In this document: in pieces, positions 1 to 8,410 of the stretch
Layout of the letters: each line of letters opens with the position of its first letter
How positions within the stretch are numbered: position 1 is the stretch's first letter
DNA from: an uncultured Collinsella sp.
GTDB taxonomy: Bacteria; Actinomycetota; Coriobacteriia; Coriobacteriales; Coriobacteriaceae
Assembly (NCBI GenBank): GCA_900541125.1
Contig: UQIK01000006.1
Coordinates: forward strand, 1 to 64,000
Direction: 5' to 3'
DNA length: 64,000 bases
The notes under the pieces: model-generated
What the model was told of the DNA's origin: nothing
Database searches by the model: none
What the model saw: only the letters and a program-made list of their open reading frames with translations
Program-made: the position numbers and the translations under genes

Positions 1-50
1 GATCTACACCGTCTAATTCGTCGGCAGCGTCAGATGTGTATAAGAGACAG
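1..50. other. Illumina Nextera P5 adapter (sequencing artefact)
   Basis: Bases 1-9 match the end of the P5 primer, 10-17 (CGTCTAAT) look like an i5 index, 18-31 (TCGTCGGCAGCGTC) are the Nextera read-1 overhang, and 32-50 (AGATGTGTATAAGAGACAG) are the Tn5 mosaic end. This is library DNA, not genome. It creates the false reading frames that begin MYKRQ on the plus strand and end SYTHLTLPTN on the minus strand. Genomic sequence starts at 51. Confidence 0.98.
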
Positions 51-150
51 CGTCGGCGTTACCAGCATTCGCCGCAGCCGTGGCTTTGTGGGCAGACATC
101 GCGGCCCTGCGAGCGGCCTTGGTGGCATCGGCGTACCTGCTCTTGGCCAT
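51..150 (-). CDS. Unidentified small Ala/Lys-rich protein, cut by contig end
   Basis: Thirty-three codons are visible, beginning MAKSRYADATKAARRAAMSA and continuing Ala/Lys/Asn-rich up to the adapter, so the C-terminus is missing. The ATG at 150 is preceded by GGAGG with 8-nt spacing, which supports it as a real start. It lies 4 nt downstream of the moaA stop, so the two are probably cotranscribed. The composition suggests a basic helical segment. I do not recognise a family, and any in-frame residues read into positions 1-50 are adapter. Confidence 0.55.
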
Positions 151-154
151 ATGA

Positions 155-1210
155 TCATCCTCCGATTTGGGACATAAATCGTTGCGTGCCCTCAATTATC
201 GCGTGTTCCTGCGGTTTGTGGGCCACGGCATCGCGCCAAATCGAAAGTACCTGCATATCATCACCACGGCGCAGCGCCTCACGCACCGAATACTCGGCAT
301 CGCTAAACAGGCACGGACGCACGTTGCCATCGGCCGTCAGGCGCAGACGGTTGCAGCTCGCGCAAAAATGATTGGACATGGCGCTAATGAAGCCAACCGT
401 TCCCGCCGCGCCCGGAAAGTGCCAGTAGCGTGCAGGGCCCGCGCCGGCAGGAGCGTCGTTGATGTCGAGCGGCTCGAGCTCGCCCAGGCCCGCCGCGGTG
501 GCCCCGGCATTGATGCGCACCCGCAGCTCGCCGCTCGGCACGGTATCGCTCGCATCCCACAGCTCGGGATTGAGCGCGGGCGCATGCGGGTCCACAGCGC
601 AATGCGAGCTCGTGTGCTCGTCGCCGATGGGCATATATTCGATAAAGCGCAGGTGGATGGGGCGATCGACGGTCAAGCGCGCGAGGGCCGCCACATCCTG
701 GTTGAGCCGGCGCACAACAACGCAGTTGACCTTAACGGGCTCAAAGCCCCAAGCCAGCGCCGCATCGATACCAGCCATGGTCTGTTCGAGTCGACCTAGA
801 CGCGTGATCTTTCCAAACAGCGTAGGGTCGAGCGTATCGAGCGAAATGTTGACGCGGTTAAGACCGGCATCTTTGAGCTGTGGCGCCAGCTTGGGCAACA
901 GGGCGCCGTTGGTGGTGAGCGAGATGTCCTCGATCTGCGGAATCGCGCGGATGTCGCGGATGAGCGGGATGATACGGCGGCTGACCAGCGGCTCGCCACC
1001 CGTCAGGCGCACGCGGCGAATGCCCTCCCCCGCCACCAAGCGCACAAAGCGGGCGATTTCCTCGGCGCTGAGCAGCTCGTCGTGTGCGCGGGGCGCCACG
1101 CCATCGGCCGGCATGCAATAGATGCAGCGGAAATTGCACTTGTCGGTAACGGCAATGCGCAGGTAGTTGATATCGCGGCCAAAACCGTCATGTTGCACGT
1201 GCCCGTCCAC
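155..1210 (-). CDS. moaA: GTP 3',8-cyclase MoaA (molybdenum cofactor synthesis)
   Basis: Radical-SAM enzyme that makes 3',8-cyclo-GTP, the first step of molybdopterin synthesis. The N-terminus has the SAM cluster motif CNFRCIYC followed by RLTGGEPL. The C-terminus has the second [4Fe-4S] cluster region, NHFCASCNRLRLTADG followed by NVRPCLF. About 351 residues, a normal family length. An in-frame GTG at 1228 has no good ribosome site. The GTG at 1210 follows GAGGGGAGGG, so I prefer it. No other molybdenum-cofactor gene is in the window. The small Ala/Lys-rich gene begins 4 nt downstream. Confidence 0.93.
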   Translation of the reverse strand: MDGHVQHDGFGRDINYLRIAVTDKCNFRCIYCMPADGVAPRAHDELLSAEEIARFVRLVAGEGIRRVRLTGGEPLVSRRIIPLIRDIRAIPQIEDISLTTNGALLPKLAPQLKDAGLNRVNISLDTLDPTLFGKITRLGRLEQTMAGIDAALAWGFEPVKVNCVVVRRLNQDVAALARLTVDRPIHLRFIEYMPIGDEHTSSHCAVDPHAPALNPELWDASDTVPSGELRVRINAGATAAGLGELEPLDINDAPAGAGPARYWHFPGAAGTVGFISAMSNHFCASCNRLRLTADGNVRPCLFSDAEYSVREALRRGDDMQVLSIWRDAVAHKPQEHAIIEGTQRFMSQIGG

Positions 1211-1342
1211 GCAGCCCTCCCCTCGCACCGGTCTTTAATCTTCAGGGAATATAGTACCGCACGGGAAGAATGGGTCGACATACGTACGACACGAAAGGCC
1301 TTTGCAAGCAAGACCGGCTTCCCAAGCCCATCCTCAGCACAG

Positions 1343-1403
1343 ACCATCACAACATTCGATGCTTTTCCCGATTTTGGCAAAAAACGTCGAATGTTGTGAT
1401 GGT
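1343..1403. repeat. Long palindromic repeat, family P1 copy 1
   Basis: Perfect 17-bp arms, ACCATCACAACATTCGA and its complement, enclose a 27-nt partly self-pairing centre containing CCCGATTTTGG. It lies 40 nt downstream of the stop of the nuclease-like gene. A second copy in the same orientation is at 2583-2647, on the other side of that gene. It could be a REP-type repeat, a bidirectional terminator or a mobile-element end. Confidence 0.85.
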
Positions 1404-1443
1404 TTGCCTGCCCACAGCACCCCGCGGAAGGACCAAAGCGCCC

Positions 1444-2481
1444 CTAAAGGCCGCCATCCCAGTGTCGAATCACGAACTCTCGCAAGTCGTTCTGACGTTT
1501 CTGGAACGCTTCGCTTCGGTCGCACTTAAGGCCCATAGCGAGCGCGATGGCATTCATCGCCCGGTGCAATTGCAGCTGGTGGGCAAACTGAGTCCCGGTG
1601 AGGACGATCATCCTAAAGCCCAGCGCGCTCAGCACGGTCATACGCTCCGCATCCGACGCGCTGCGCTGTTTATCAAGATGGTCCGAGCCGTTGTATTCAA
1701 TCCCCGTACCGCTCGCAGGCGCATATACGTCGATCTCGAAATACCCGGCCTTTGCGAGATACTTGAACTCGTTGGGAACATCGACCCTATGGTTGAGCTC
1801 AACCTTGGCGTATCCCAGCCCGCCCTGGGAACGTTTTGCTACGACCATGATTGCGGTGGCCGTCTCCATGGGCGACCGCGCGCCATCGTGCACGCGCTTG
1901 AGCACGGCGGCCGCGCGTATAGCCCCCTGACGAGATCGGTTCTCATTGCAATAAGTAATCAAGTCGGCAACGGTATACCTCTGCCCCATCTCGATATAAT
2001 CGCCTGTCGACAGATGATTCAAATGGTATCGGGCGCAGATTTCGTAGCCATATTCCAGCTGCTCGGGCTCGCTCATCCACGAACCCGCCTGGACAAAGCA
2101 CATGGCCTCATCAACCACCAGAAGGCCCTCTGCCACCTCGATAAGATGGCCTGGAGGTACCGGCGCCCCAAACACGTGGCACCTAAATCCAGTCGGCGTC
2201 GAGCGCTCAAAATCGAAGTTGACGAGCGTATCGATATGATCGAGCTCTTCTCGTGGAATACCGAGCGAAACCAGATAGTCGGTAACGATCCCAACCGCCG
2301 TTGAAGCCCTCAGCCCCTTGGCATCGAGTCCCAATTTGGGCAGGCCCGCAGTCGGCTCCGCCTCGTTAGCAAGCGAGTCCTCATCGTATAGGCTGCTTGC
2401 TCGCGAGAGCGGCTCGGACGGGCGCGCCACGTTGTGGTACAGCCAGGCAGTCTTATGGGACAGGACGATCGGCAGGTCCAT
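1444..2481 (-). CDS. Hypothetical protein with restriction-endonuclease-like (Vsr/DUF559-type) C-terminus
   Basis: 345 residues with no signal peptide or membrane segment. The last ~110 residues read like a PD-(D/E)XK nuclease of the very-short-patch-repair/DUF559 type: FEIDVYAP, then GIEYNGSDH, then an Arg-containing helix and GFRMIVLTG. FEID and IEYNG supply the likely acidic metal ligands. The N-terminal ~200 residues match nothing I recognise. The ATG at 2481 follows TTGGAGGGCTC, a good ribosome site. The gene is bracketed by two copies of the P1 palindrome. The nuclease assignment is inference from pattern; target and role are unknown. Confidence 0.6.
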   Translation of the reverse strand: MDLPIVLSHKTAWLYHNVARPSEPLSRASSLYDEDSLANEAEPTAGLPKLGLDAKGLRASTAVGIVTDYLVSLGIPREELDHIDTLVNFDFERSTPTGFRCHVFGAPVPPGHLIEVAEGLLVVDEAMCFVQAGSWMSEPEQLEYGYEICARYHLNHLSTGDYIEMGQRYTVADLITYCNENRSRQGAIRAAAVLKRVHDGARSPMETATAIMVVAKRSQGGLGYAKVELNHRVDVPNEFKYLAKAGYFEIDVYAPASGTGIEYNGSDHLDKQRSASDAERMTVLSALGFRMIVLTGTQFAHQLQLHRAMNAIALAMGLKCDRSEAFQKRQNDLREFVIRHWDGGL

Positions 2482-2582
2482 GAGCCCTCCAATGGAGTCG
2501 GATAACCAACCTTATTCCCCTGCCCACGGGTCCGCACACCTTCGTGCGCAAGAAAGCGATTCCACCCGGTCGAGTGGCAGAA

Positions 2583-2647
2583 AAACCATCACAACATTCG
2601 TTGCTTTTCCCGATTTTGGCGAAAAACGTCGAATGTTGTGATGGTTT
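2583..2647. repeat. Long palindromic repeat, family P1 copy 2
   Basis: Same element as at 1343-1403. The 18-bp arms begin AAACCATCACAACATTCG and the centre is nearly identical. It lies about 100 nt upstream of the nuclease-like gene. The inner part can pair further, giving an almost continuous hairpin of about 28 bp with an AT-rich loop. Confidence 0.85.
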
Positions 2648-2691
2648 GAGGCGAGGGGCACGGAGAGATCAAAGCATCGTGCTCGAACGGG

Positions 2692-4590
2692 TTAATCCAG
2701 CTCTTTTAAGCCATGCGCCAGCTGCCAGTACTCGCCGTGCTGGGCGAGCAGCTCTTCGTGCGTGCCGCGCTCGATGATGCGGCCGTGTTCGAGGACCATG
2801 ATGGCGTCGGCGTCGCGGACAGTGGACAGGCGGTGCGCGATCATAAACGTGGTGCGACCGCGCATGATGCGGTCCATACCGCGCTCGATGAGCTTTTCGG
2901 TACGCGTGTCAATGGAGCTCGTGGCCTCGTCCAGGATGAGCACCGGCGGATCGGCGACGGCCACGCGCGCGATGGCGAGCAGCTGACGCTGACCCTGCGA
3001 CAGGTTGGCGCCGTCGGCCGTGACCGGTGTGTCGTAGCCCCGCGGCAGACGGCGGATAAACGAGTCGGCGCAGGCGGCCTCAGCAGCGGCGCGCACCTCT
3101 TCGTCGGTCGCGTCGAGCTTGCCAAAGCGGATGTTCTGCGCAATGGTGCCGCTAAACAGGTGCGTATCCTGCAGCACAATGCCGAGCGACCCGCGCAGGC
3201 TGGCCTTGGCAATGTGCTTGACGTCGATGCCGTCGTACGTGATCTCGCCGTCATCGACCTCGTAGAAGCGGTTGATGAGGTTGGTGATGGTCGTCTTGCC
3301 GGCGCCCGTGGAGCCCACAAACGCAATCTTTTGCCCCGGCTTGGCAAACAGGTTGAGGTCCGTGAGCACACGGGCGCCCGGCACGTAGGAAAAGTCCACG
3401 GCATGGAAGCGCACGTCGCCGGCAAGCGGGACCAAGCCGCACGTGAGCTCGGTGCCGTCGGCGGCCACCGCGCGGCCCGACTCATCAACGGCTGCCACGT
3501 CATGCAGGTGCCCGTAGACGCCCACGCCCTGGCCCTCGGGAATTTTCCACGCCCACGCGGCATCGCCCGTCTGCACCAGCTCCACGCAGCCCTCGTCCAC
3601 CTCGGGCTCAAGGTCCATAGCCGCAAACAGGCGCTCGGCACCGGCCAACGCGTTGAGCAAGAAGTTGCCGAGCTGCGTAAACTGGTTGATGGGCATGGCG
3701 GCCTGGCGCACAAAGACCAGGTAGCTTGCAAGTGCGCCCACATCGGCGAGCCCCTTGATGCAGAGCATGCCGCCCGCCACGGCGACGATGGCATAGTTGA
3801 CGTAGCCAATCACGACGGTCATGGGCACCATGGAGTTGGCATAGCTCACGGCGGCGGTGCCGGTGCGGCGAAGCTCGTCGTTGCGGCAGGTGAAGCCGGC
3901 AACATTCGCCGCCTCGCGGTTAAAGACCTTGATGACCTTTTGGCCCGAGACCATCTCTTCGATATATCCGTCCAGGTCGCCAAGCGATGCCTGCTGGGCG
4001 GCAAAGAAGCGCTTAGAGCGCGCGCCCGAGTAGCGCGCATACAGCACAATGGCCGCATCGCACACGAGCGTGATAATCGTGAGCTGCCAGTTAAGGATGA
4101 TGAGCATGGCCGTGGTGCCCACAACCTGAATGGCGGCCTGAATCACGTTGGCAAAGCTGTTGTTGAGCGCCTCGGAGACGGTGTCGACGTCGTTGGTGAA
4201 AAAGCTCATGATGTCGCCCGAGCGCGTGCTGTCAAAATAACTGAGCGGCAGCGTCTGGATGTGCGCGAACAGGTCGCGGCGAATATCGGACACCACGCGT
4301 TGGGCCGCACGCACCATGATCTGTGAGTAGCCCAGGGCCGAGAGCACGCCCGCGGCGTAGATGATCGCCGTCAGGATGACCTGCCTGGCAAGCAGTTCCT
4401 CCCCGCCCGTGGCCAAACCGTTAACGATGGGGCGCACCATGTAGGTGCCGGCGAGGCTCGCGATGGCGGCGACGGAGGCGAGCACGCCCACCGCGAGCAA
4501 CGAGAACTTGGCATGCCCCATGTAGGAGAGCAAGCGACGCACAGTGCGCTTGAGGTCGGCCGGGCGTGCTTGGGCTGCGGTCTTAGGCAT
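2692..4590 (-). CDS. ABC exporter half-transporter, canonical-site subunit
   Basis: 632 residues: an N-terminal six-helix exporter domain, then an ATPase domain with Walker A GSTGAGKTT, signature LSQGQRQ and Walker B VLILDEATSSID with the catalytic Glu. The linker between the halves (about residues 330-410) is unusually long and holds an acidic/Gly-rich stretch before the ATPase core (VRFHAVDFSYVPG). The start is the ATG at 4590 (MPKTAAQARP), overlapping the upstream transporter gene by 8 nt, so the pair is translationally coupled. Together they should form a heterodimeric inner-membrane exporter. The substrate is unknown; multidrug or peptide-like compounds are typical. Confidence 0.9.
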   Translation of the reverse strand: MPKTAAQARPADLKRTVRRLLSYMGHAKFSLLAVGVLASVAAIASLAGTYMVRPIVNGLATGGEELLARQVILTAIIYAAGVLSALGYSQIMVRAAQRVVSDIRRDLFAHIQTLPLSYFDSTRSGDIMSFFTNDVDTVSEALNNSFANVIQAAIQVVGTTAMLIILNWQLTIITLVCDAAIVLYARYSGARSKRFFAAQQASLGDLDGYIEEMVSGQKVIKVFNREAANVAGFTCRNDELRRTGTAAVSYANSMVPMTVVIGYVNYAIVAVAGGMLCIKGLADVGALASYLVFVRQAAMPINQFTQLGNFLLNALAGAERLFAAMDLEPEVDEGCVELVQTGDAAWAWKIPEGQGVGVYGHLHDVAAVDESGRAVAADGTELTCGLVPLAGDVRFHAVDFSYVPGARVLTDLNLFAKPGQKIAFVGSTGAGKTTITNLINRFYEVDDGEITYDGIDVKHIAKASLRGSLGIVLQDTHLFSGTIAQNIRFGKLDATDEEVRAAAEAACADSFIRRLPRGYDTPVTADGANLSQGQRQLLAIARVAVADPPVLILDEATSSIDTRTEKLIERGMDRIMRGRTTFMIAHRLSTVRDADAIMVLEHGRIIERGTHEELLAQHGEYWQLAHGLKELD

Positions 4591-6412
4591 GGCGCTCACC
4601 CCCTTCCAAGGGTGATCCGCATGCGACAGAGGAAAATGGATCATTCGCGCAGCCACCGTCGTTGCCATCGCCGGCGTCCGCGTTCCCCGCAAACTCCATC
4701 TGCGAGGCGTAAATCTCCTGGTATATGTTGTCGCCCGCCAGCAGTTCCTCGTGCGTGCCCACGCCGTGGACACGACCGTCGTCCAGCACCACAATGCGAT
4801 CGGCATCCATGACGCTCGCGATGCGCTGGGCGATGATGAGCACGGTCGTATCGGAAATCCGGGCGATGTGCTCGCGAATCTTAGCGTCGGTCGCCATATC
4901 GACCGCGCTGGTGGAGTCGTCAAAAATGAGCACGCGCGGATGCTTGAGCAGCGTGCGCGCGATGCACAGACGTTGCTTCTGGCCACCCGAGACACCGGCG
5001 CCGCCTTGGCCCAACTCGCCGTCCAGCCCGCCGATGCGATCAAGGAACTCGTCCACGCACGCCGCGCGGCAAGCCGCGAGGAGCTCATCGTCCGACGCCT
5101 GCGGATTGCCCCACTGCAGGTTCTCGCGCACGGTACCCGTAAACAGCACATTCTTTTGCAGCACAATGCCCACGGCGTCGCGCAAGGCGGCGAGGTCGTA
5201 GTCACGCACGTCACGTCCGCCCACAAGCACGGCACCCTCGGTAGCGTCGTACAGGCGCGCAATCAGCTGCACAAGTGAGCTCTTGCCCGAGCCCGTGCCG
5301 CCGAGGATGCCCACCGTCGAGCCGCTCTCGATGCGAAGGTCGATATGCTCGAGCACATCCTCGGCTGCATCCGCGCGGTATTTAAAGGAAACGTCGCGAA
5401 ACTCGATACTGCCGTCCGCTGGCGCCGCAATCGCGAGGTCTCCCGCGGGGTTGACGATAAAGGGCTCCTCATCGAGCACCTCGGCGATACGGCCCACACT
5501 CGTAAGAGCGCGCGTGAGCAGCAAAAACACGTTGGAAATCATCATGAGCGAATTCATGATCAGCAGCACGTAGCTCATAAAGCCCGTGAGCGAGCCCACG
5601 CCCAGTTTGCCGGCGAGAATCATGCGGCCGCCAATCCACAGGATGGAGAGCGCAGCCACGTACATCGACAGCTGAAACACCGGCAGGTTGAGCACCGCGC
5701 TGCCAAAGGTCTTTGTCGCAGTGCGCGCAAGCTCGGTATTGACGGTGTCGAACTTGGCCTCCTCGTGCTCGGTACGAACGTAGGCCTTGACGGCACGCAC
5801 GGCGGTGAGGTCTTCCTGTACCACGCCGTTGAGGTGGTCCATCGAGGTCTGGAGTTGGCGGTAGAGCGGGCTCACGCGATAGGTGATGACGCCCAGCACG
5901 ATTGCCAGCACGGGCAAGATGATCGCAAAGACGGTGGCGAGCGGGCGCGACAGCATCAGCGCGTAGATAAGGCCGACGATAAGCGTCACCGGGCCGCGCA
6001 CCATAGGGCGAAAGCCGTTGCCCACAGCATTTTGGATAACGGTGATGTCCGTGGTCATGCGGGTGACGAGCGAGCTGGCGTCGTAGTTGTCCAGGTTACC
6101 AAAAGCGAGCGTCTGAATCTTTTTGTACTCGGCCTCGCGCAGGTTAGCGCCTAGGCCCGAGGCAACGCGGGCGGACGTGCGGGCATAACCCAAGCCCAGT
6201 ACCAGCGAAAGCGCAGCGCACACCAACATGTACGCGCCCTGCAGCAGCATGTAGTTGATATCACCCGCAGGCACGCCCACATCGATGATGTTGGCCATGA
6301 TGACCGGGATAAACAGTTCGAGCACCGTCTCGACCGACACAAAGAACACGCCGAGGATGGCATCGCGACGGTATGCCCCTAGATAGGAAAACAGTATTTT
6401 GAGATTGCGCAC
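4583..6412 (-). CDS. ABC exporter half-transporter, degenerate-site subunit
   Basis: 609 residues with the exporter membrane domain first (starts VRNLKILFSYLGAYRRD, GTG start at 6412), then an ATPase domain with Walker A GGTGSGKSS, signature VSGGQKQR and Walker B VLIFDDSTSAVD. The Walker B Glu is replaced by Asp, as in the non-catalytic half of heterodimeric exporters such as TM287/288. The partner is the overlapping downstream gene. The last ~20 residues (NDPFSSVACGSPLEGGERHA) lie on a repeat element at 4613-4643 and look like an acquired tail. The upstream region is shared with the divergent MATE gene. Confidence 0.9.
   Translation of the reverse strand: MRNLKILFSYLGAYRRDAILGVFFVSVETVLELFIPVIMANIIDVGVPAGDINYMLLQGAYMLVCAALSLVLGLGYARTSARVASGLGANLREAEYKKIQTLAFGNLDNYDASSLVTRMTTDITVIQNAVGNGFRPMVRGPVTLIVGLIYALMLSRPLATVFAIILPVLAIVLGVITYRVSPLYRQLQTSMDHLNGVVQEDLTAVRAVKAYVRTEHEEAKFDTVNTELARTATKTFGSAVLNLPVFQLSMYVAALSILWIGGRMILAGKLGVGSLTGFMSYVLLIMNSLMMISNVFLLLTRALTSVGRIAEVLDEEPFIVNPAGDLAIAAPADGSIEFRDVSFKYRADAAEDVLEHIDLRIESGSTVGILGGTGSGKSSLVQLIARLYDATEGAVLVGGRDVRDYDLAALRDAVGIVLQKNVLFTGTVRENLQWGNPQASDDELLAACRAACVDEFLDRIGGLDGELGQGGAGVSGGQKQRLCIARTLLKHPRVLIFDDSTSAVDMATDAKIREHIARISDTTVLIIAQRIASVMDADRIVVLDDGRVHGVGTHEELLAGDNIYQEIYASQMEFAGNADAGDGNDGGCANDPFSSVACGSPLEGGERHA
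4613..4643 (-). repeat. 31-bp TGATCC...GGATCA repeat inside the exporter 3' end
   Basis: On the minus strand it begins TGATCCATTTTCCTCTGTC and ends GCGGATCA. A related 31-bp unit lies at 12081-12111 in an intergenic gap, with the same ends and most internal bases identical. Here it is read as protein (NDPFSSV) at the exporter C-terminus. Confidence 0.65.
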
Positions 6413-6599
6413 GCAGGTTCAACCCCCATCAAACGTTGTTCGCAAACGCACGTATTATTGCGCGCCGAATAATGGTGTCAAGTATTCCGAAATCGTTTTC
6501 TGCAAGGTTAGCGCCGGCGGCGAGTTCTCGTGATGTGTGTCCATATTCACTCGGAATAATGGTGCGCGAGACTTTTTCGCTCCGGCGTCATCACAAACC

Positions 6600-6630
6600 T
6601 TGACTCTACAATCGTTATAGGGTTTTCACT
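6600..6630 (+). promoter_or_regulatory. Candidate MerR-type promoter/operator for the MATE gene
   Basis: A -35-like TTGACT (6600-6605) and a weak -10 TTCACT (6625-6630) are 19 bp apart, the over-long spacing typical of MerR-activated promoters. An imperfect dyad ACTCTACAA / TTATAGGGT (6603-6623; half-sites 7 of 9 complementary) fills the spacer. No MerR gene is in the window, so this is inference. Confidence 0.4.
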
Positions 6631-6670
6631 ACACTGGTACGTAAACAAACCCAGCCAGAAAGCCCCGCCC

Positions 6671-8017
6671 ATGGAACACGACCTCACACGCGGCAATGTC
6701 CTTAAGACCATCGCGGTCTTTGCCCTGCCCTATATGCTCTCGTACTTTTTGCAGATGCTCTACGGCATGGCCGACCTGTACATGATGGGGCAGTTTAGCG
6801 GCGCCGCCGGCATCACCGCCGTGGCAAATGGCGCTCAGACGCTCTATATGATTACCGTGGCACTCGTGGGCCTGGCCATGGGAACGACGGTGGTCGTCGG
6901 CCACGCCGTGGGTTCGCGTCGCTTCGATCGCGCCGAGACCGCCATCGGCAACACCATTACGCTCTTTATGGGTGTCTCAGTGGTACTGGCCGCCGTCCTG
7001 CTTGCGCTGTGCCCGCAGATCGTGGCACTCATTGGCACGCCGGCCGAGGCAGTCGAAGGCACCGCCGCCTACCTGCGTATCTGCTTTATGGGCATTCCCT
7101 TTATCGCCGCGTACAACATTCTTTCGGCCATCTTTCGCGGGCTGGGCGATTCGCGCTCGCCCATGTACGTGATCGGCGTGGCGTGCATCATCAACATCGC
7201 GCTCGATTTTCTGTTTATCGGGCACATGGGGCTCGGCCCCGTGGGCGCGGCACTCGGCACGGTGACCGCGCAGACGGCCAGCGTTGCCCTCGCGCTCGTG
7301 TGGCTTAAGAGCCGCCGCACGAACATCCACGTTAAGCGCAGCGACCTGCGCCCCCAGCCCGAGGTGCTCGGCAGTATTCTTAAGATCGGCGTGCCCGTGG
7401 CCGTGCAGGACGGCTGCATCCAGGTGGCGTTTATGTTTATCACCGTCATCGCCAACCACCGCGGCTTGGTCGACGCCGCCGCCGTGGGCCTGGTCGAGAA
7501 GATGATCAGCTTCTTGTTCATTGTGCCGAGCTCCATGGGCGCCACCGTCAGCGCACTCACGGCGCAAAACGTCGGCGCGGGCAAGGGTGACCGCGCGCGT
7601 CAGGTACTCAAAGATGCCATGACGATCTCGGTGGTGTACGGCTGCCTGATCACGGCGCTGATGTGGCTGGTGGCACCGGCGTTTATTGGCTTTTTTGCCA
7701 AGGACGCTGCAGTAGTCGCCGCCGGCACCGGCTATATGCGCAGCTACATTTTCGACGCGATTTTTGCCGGCATTCACATTTGCTTTAGCGGCTTTTTCGC
7801 TGCATATGGCAAGAGCTACATCGGCTTTGCGCACAACGTACTAGCCGTGGCGCTCATTCGCGTGCCGGGCGCGTGGCTGCTGTCGAACGCCTATTCCGAC
7901 ACGCTGTTTCCCATGGGCATCGCCTCGCCGTGCGGATCGATTTTGTCGGCGGTCATCTGTGTTGTCGCGTTTACCGTACTCAACCGGCGCGGGGCTTTTG
8001 ACAAGCTGGTGGCGTAG
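6671..8017 (+). CDS. MATE family multidrug efflux transporter
   Basis: 448 residues, wholly hydrophobic with about 12 predicted helices. Begins MEHDLTRGNVLKTIAVFALP, a typical MATE start, followed by MLYGMADLYMMGQF and internal repeat symmetry (second half from about residue 235). Members export cationic drugs or metabolites in exchange for Na+ or H+. It is transcribed divergently from the ABC exporter pair across a 258-bp gap that holds a MerR-like promoter. The substrate cannot be told from sequence. Confidence 0.88.
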   Translation: MEHDLTRGNVLKTIAVFALPYMLSYFLQMLYGMADLYMMGQFSGAAGITAVANGAQTLYMITVALVGLAMGTTVVVGHAVGSRRFDRAETAIGNTITLFMGVSVVLAAVLLALCPQIVALIGTPAEAVEGTAAYLRICFMGIPFIAAYNILSAIFRGLGDSRSPMYVIGVACIINIALDFLFIGHMGLGPVGAALGTVTAQTASVALALVWLKSRRTNIHVKRSDLRPQPEVLGSILKIGVPVAVQDGCIQVAFMFITVIANHRGLVDAAAVGLVEKMISFLFIVPSSMGATVSALTAQNVGAGKGDRARQVLKDAMTISVVYGCLITALMWLVAPAFIGFFAKDAAVVAAGTGYMRSYIFDAIFAGIHICFSGFFAAYGKSYIGFAHNVLAVALIRVPGAWLLSNAYSDTLFPMGIASPCGSILSAVICVVAFTVLNRRGAFDKLVA

Positions 8018-8028
8018 CGGGGCAACGC

Positions 8029-8115
8029 GAGATCGCCCTGATCGACGACATCATCAGCGACGACCCCACAACCTACGTGACGCAAATCACGGTGCCGGTT
8101 GCCCCGTCCAGATAA
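8029..8115 (+). pseudogene. Relic 3' end of an unidentified gene (copy 1)
   Basis: A short open stretch, EIALIDDIISDDPTTYVTQI then TVPVAPSR and stop, has no start of its own. A similar coding tail (SATYMTQIMLPATTPK) ends at 9447. The DNA of the two tails is also alignable, including CAACCTAC and TGACGCA. They bracket the toxin-antitoxin patch, which suggests duplication or insertion into an older gene. The parent family is not recognised. Confidence 0.35.
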
Positions 8116-8157
8116 GAACTGCCTAGAAAACGTTCGGCTGAAGGCAGAATCTTGACG

Positions 8158-8349
8158 TTATAGGCCATATTTTGCCTCAAGGTCATCGAGAGCCTCAAAG
8201 GCATCACGCGCCGTGCCAGCAGCACGCTCCCGCTCGGCCACAGCTATACGAGCCATCAGACGAGCCTTAGCCTGTTCCTGAACCATGAGGTCGTAGTCCT
8301 CGGATCGAAGTACAACAAATTTGCTATAGCCGTTTTTTGTAACAGTCAC
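8158..8349 (-). pseudogene. N-terminally truncated Phd/YefM-type antitoxin
   Basis: The reading frame encodes VTVTKNGYSKFVVLRSEDYD, which matches the end of a Phd/YefM domain (usually ...VTKNGYGDMVVMS..Y), then a charged helical tail ending AKYGL. The N-terminal DNA-binding half is absent: the frame meets TAG 27 nt upstream of the only possible start (GTG 8349). No toxin gene follows. A relic is most likely, although a GTG-started 63-residue peptide could be made. Confidence 0.6.
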
Positions 8350-8384
8350 TGAACCAGGAGCCTCCCAACAAGCTCGCTAAACGC

Positions 8385-8399
8385 CGGGGACAGTCCCCG
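8385..8399. terminator. Short GC hairpin downstream of the PIN toxin gene
   Basis: CGGGGAC-A-GTCCCCG is a perfect 7-bp palindrome 12 nt beyond the toxin stop. On the minus strand it is followed by GGCGTTTAG, so it could weakly terminate the toxin-antitoxin transcript. It is also a repeat-like sequence. Confidence 0.4.
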
Positions 8400-8410
8400 A
8401 TATGGCGGTT

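Noticed and set aside
36..371. Plus-strand reading frame beginning MYKRQ
   Set aside because: Its start is adapter DNA and the rest is antisense to moaA; a known database artefact.
4591..5262. N-terminal extension of the downstream ABC exporter subunit
   Set aside because: The extension is an out-of-frame shadow of the upstream ATPase domain; the real start is ATG 4590 with an 8-nt overlap.
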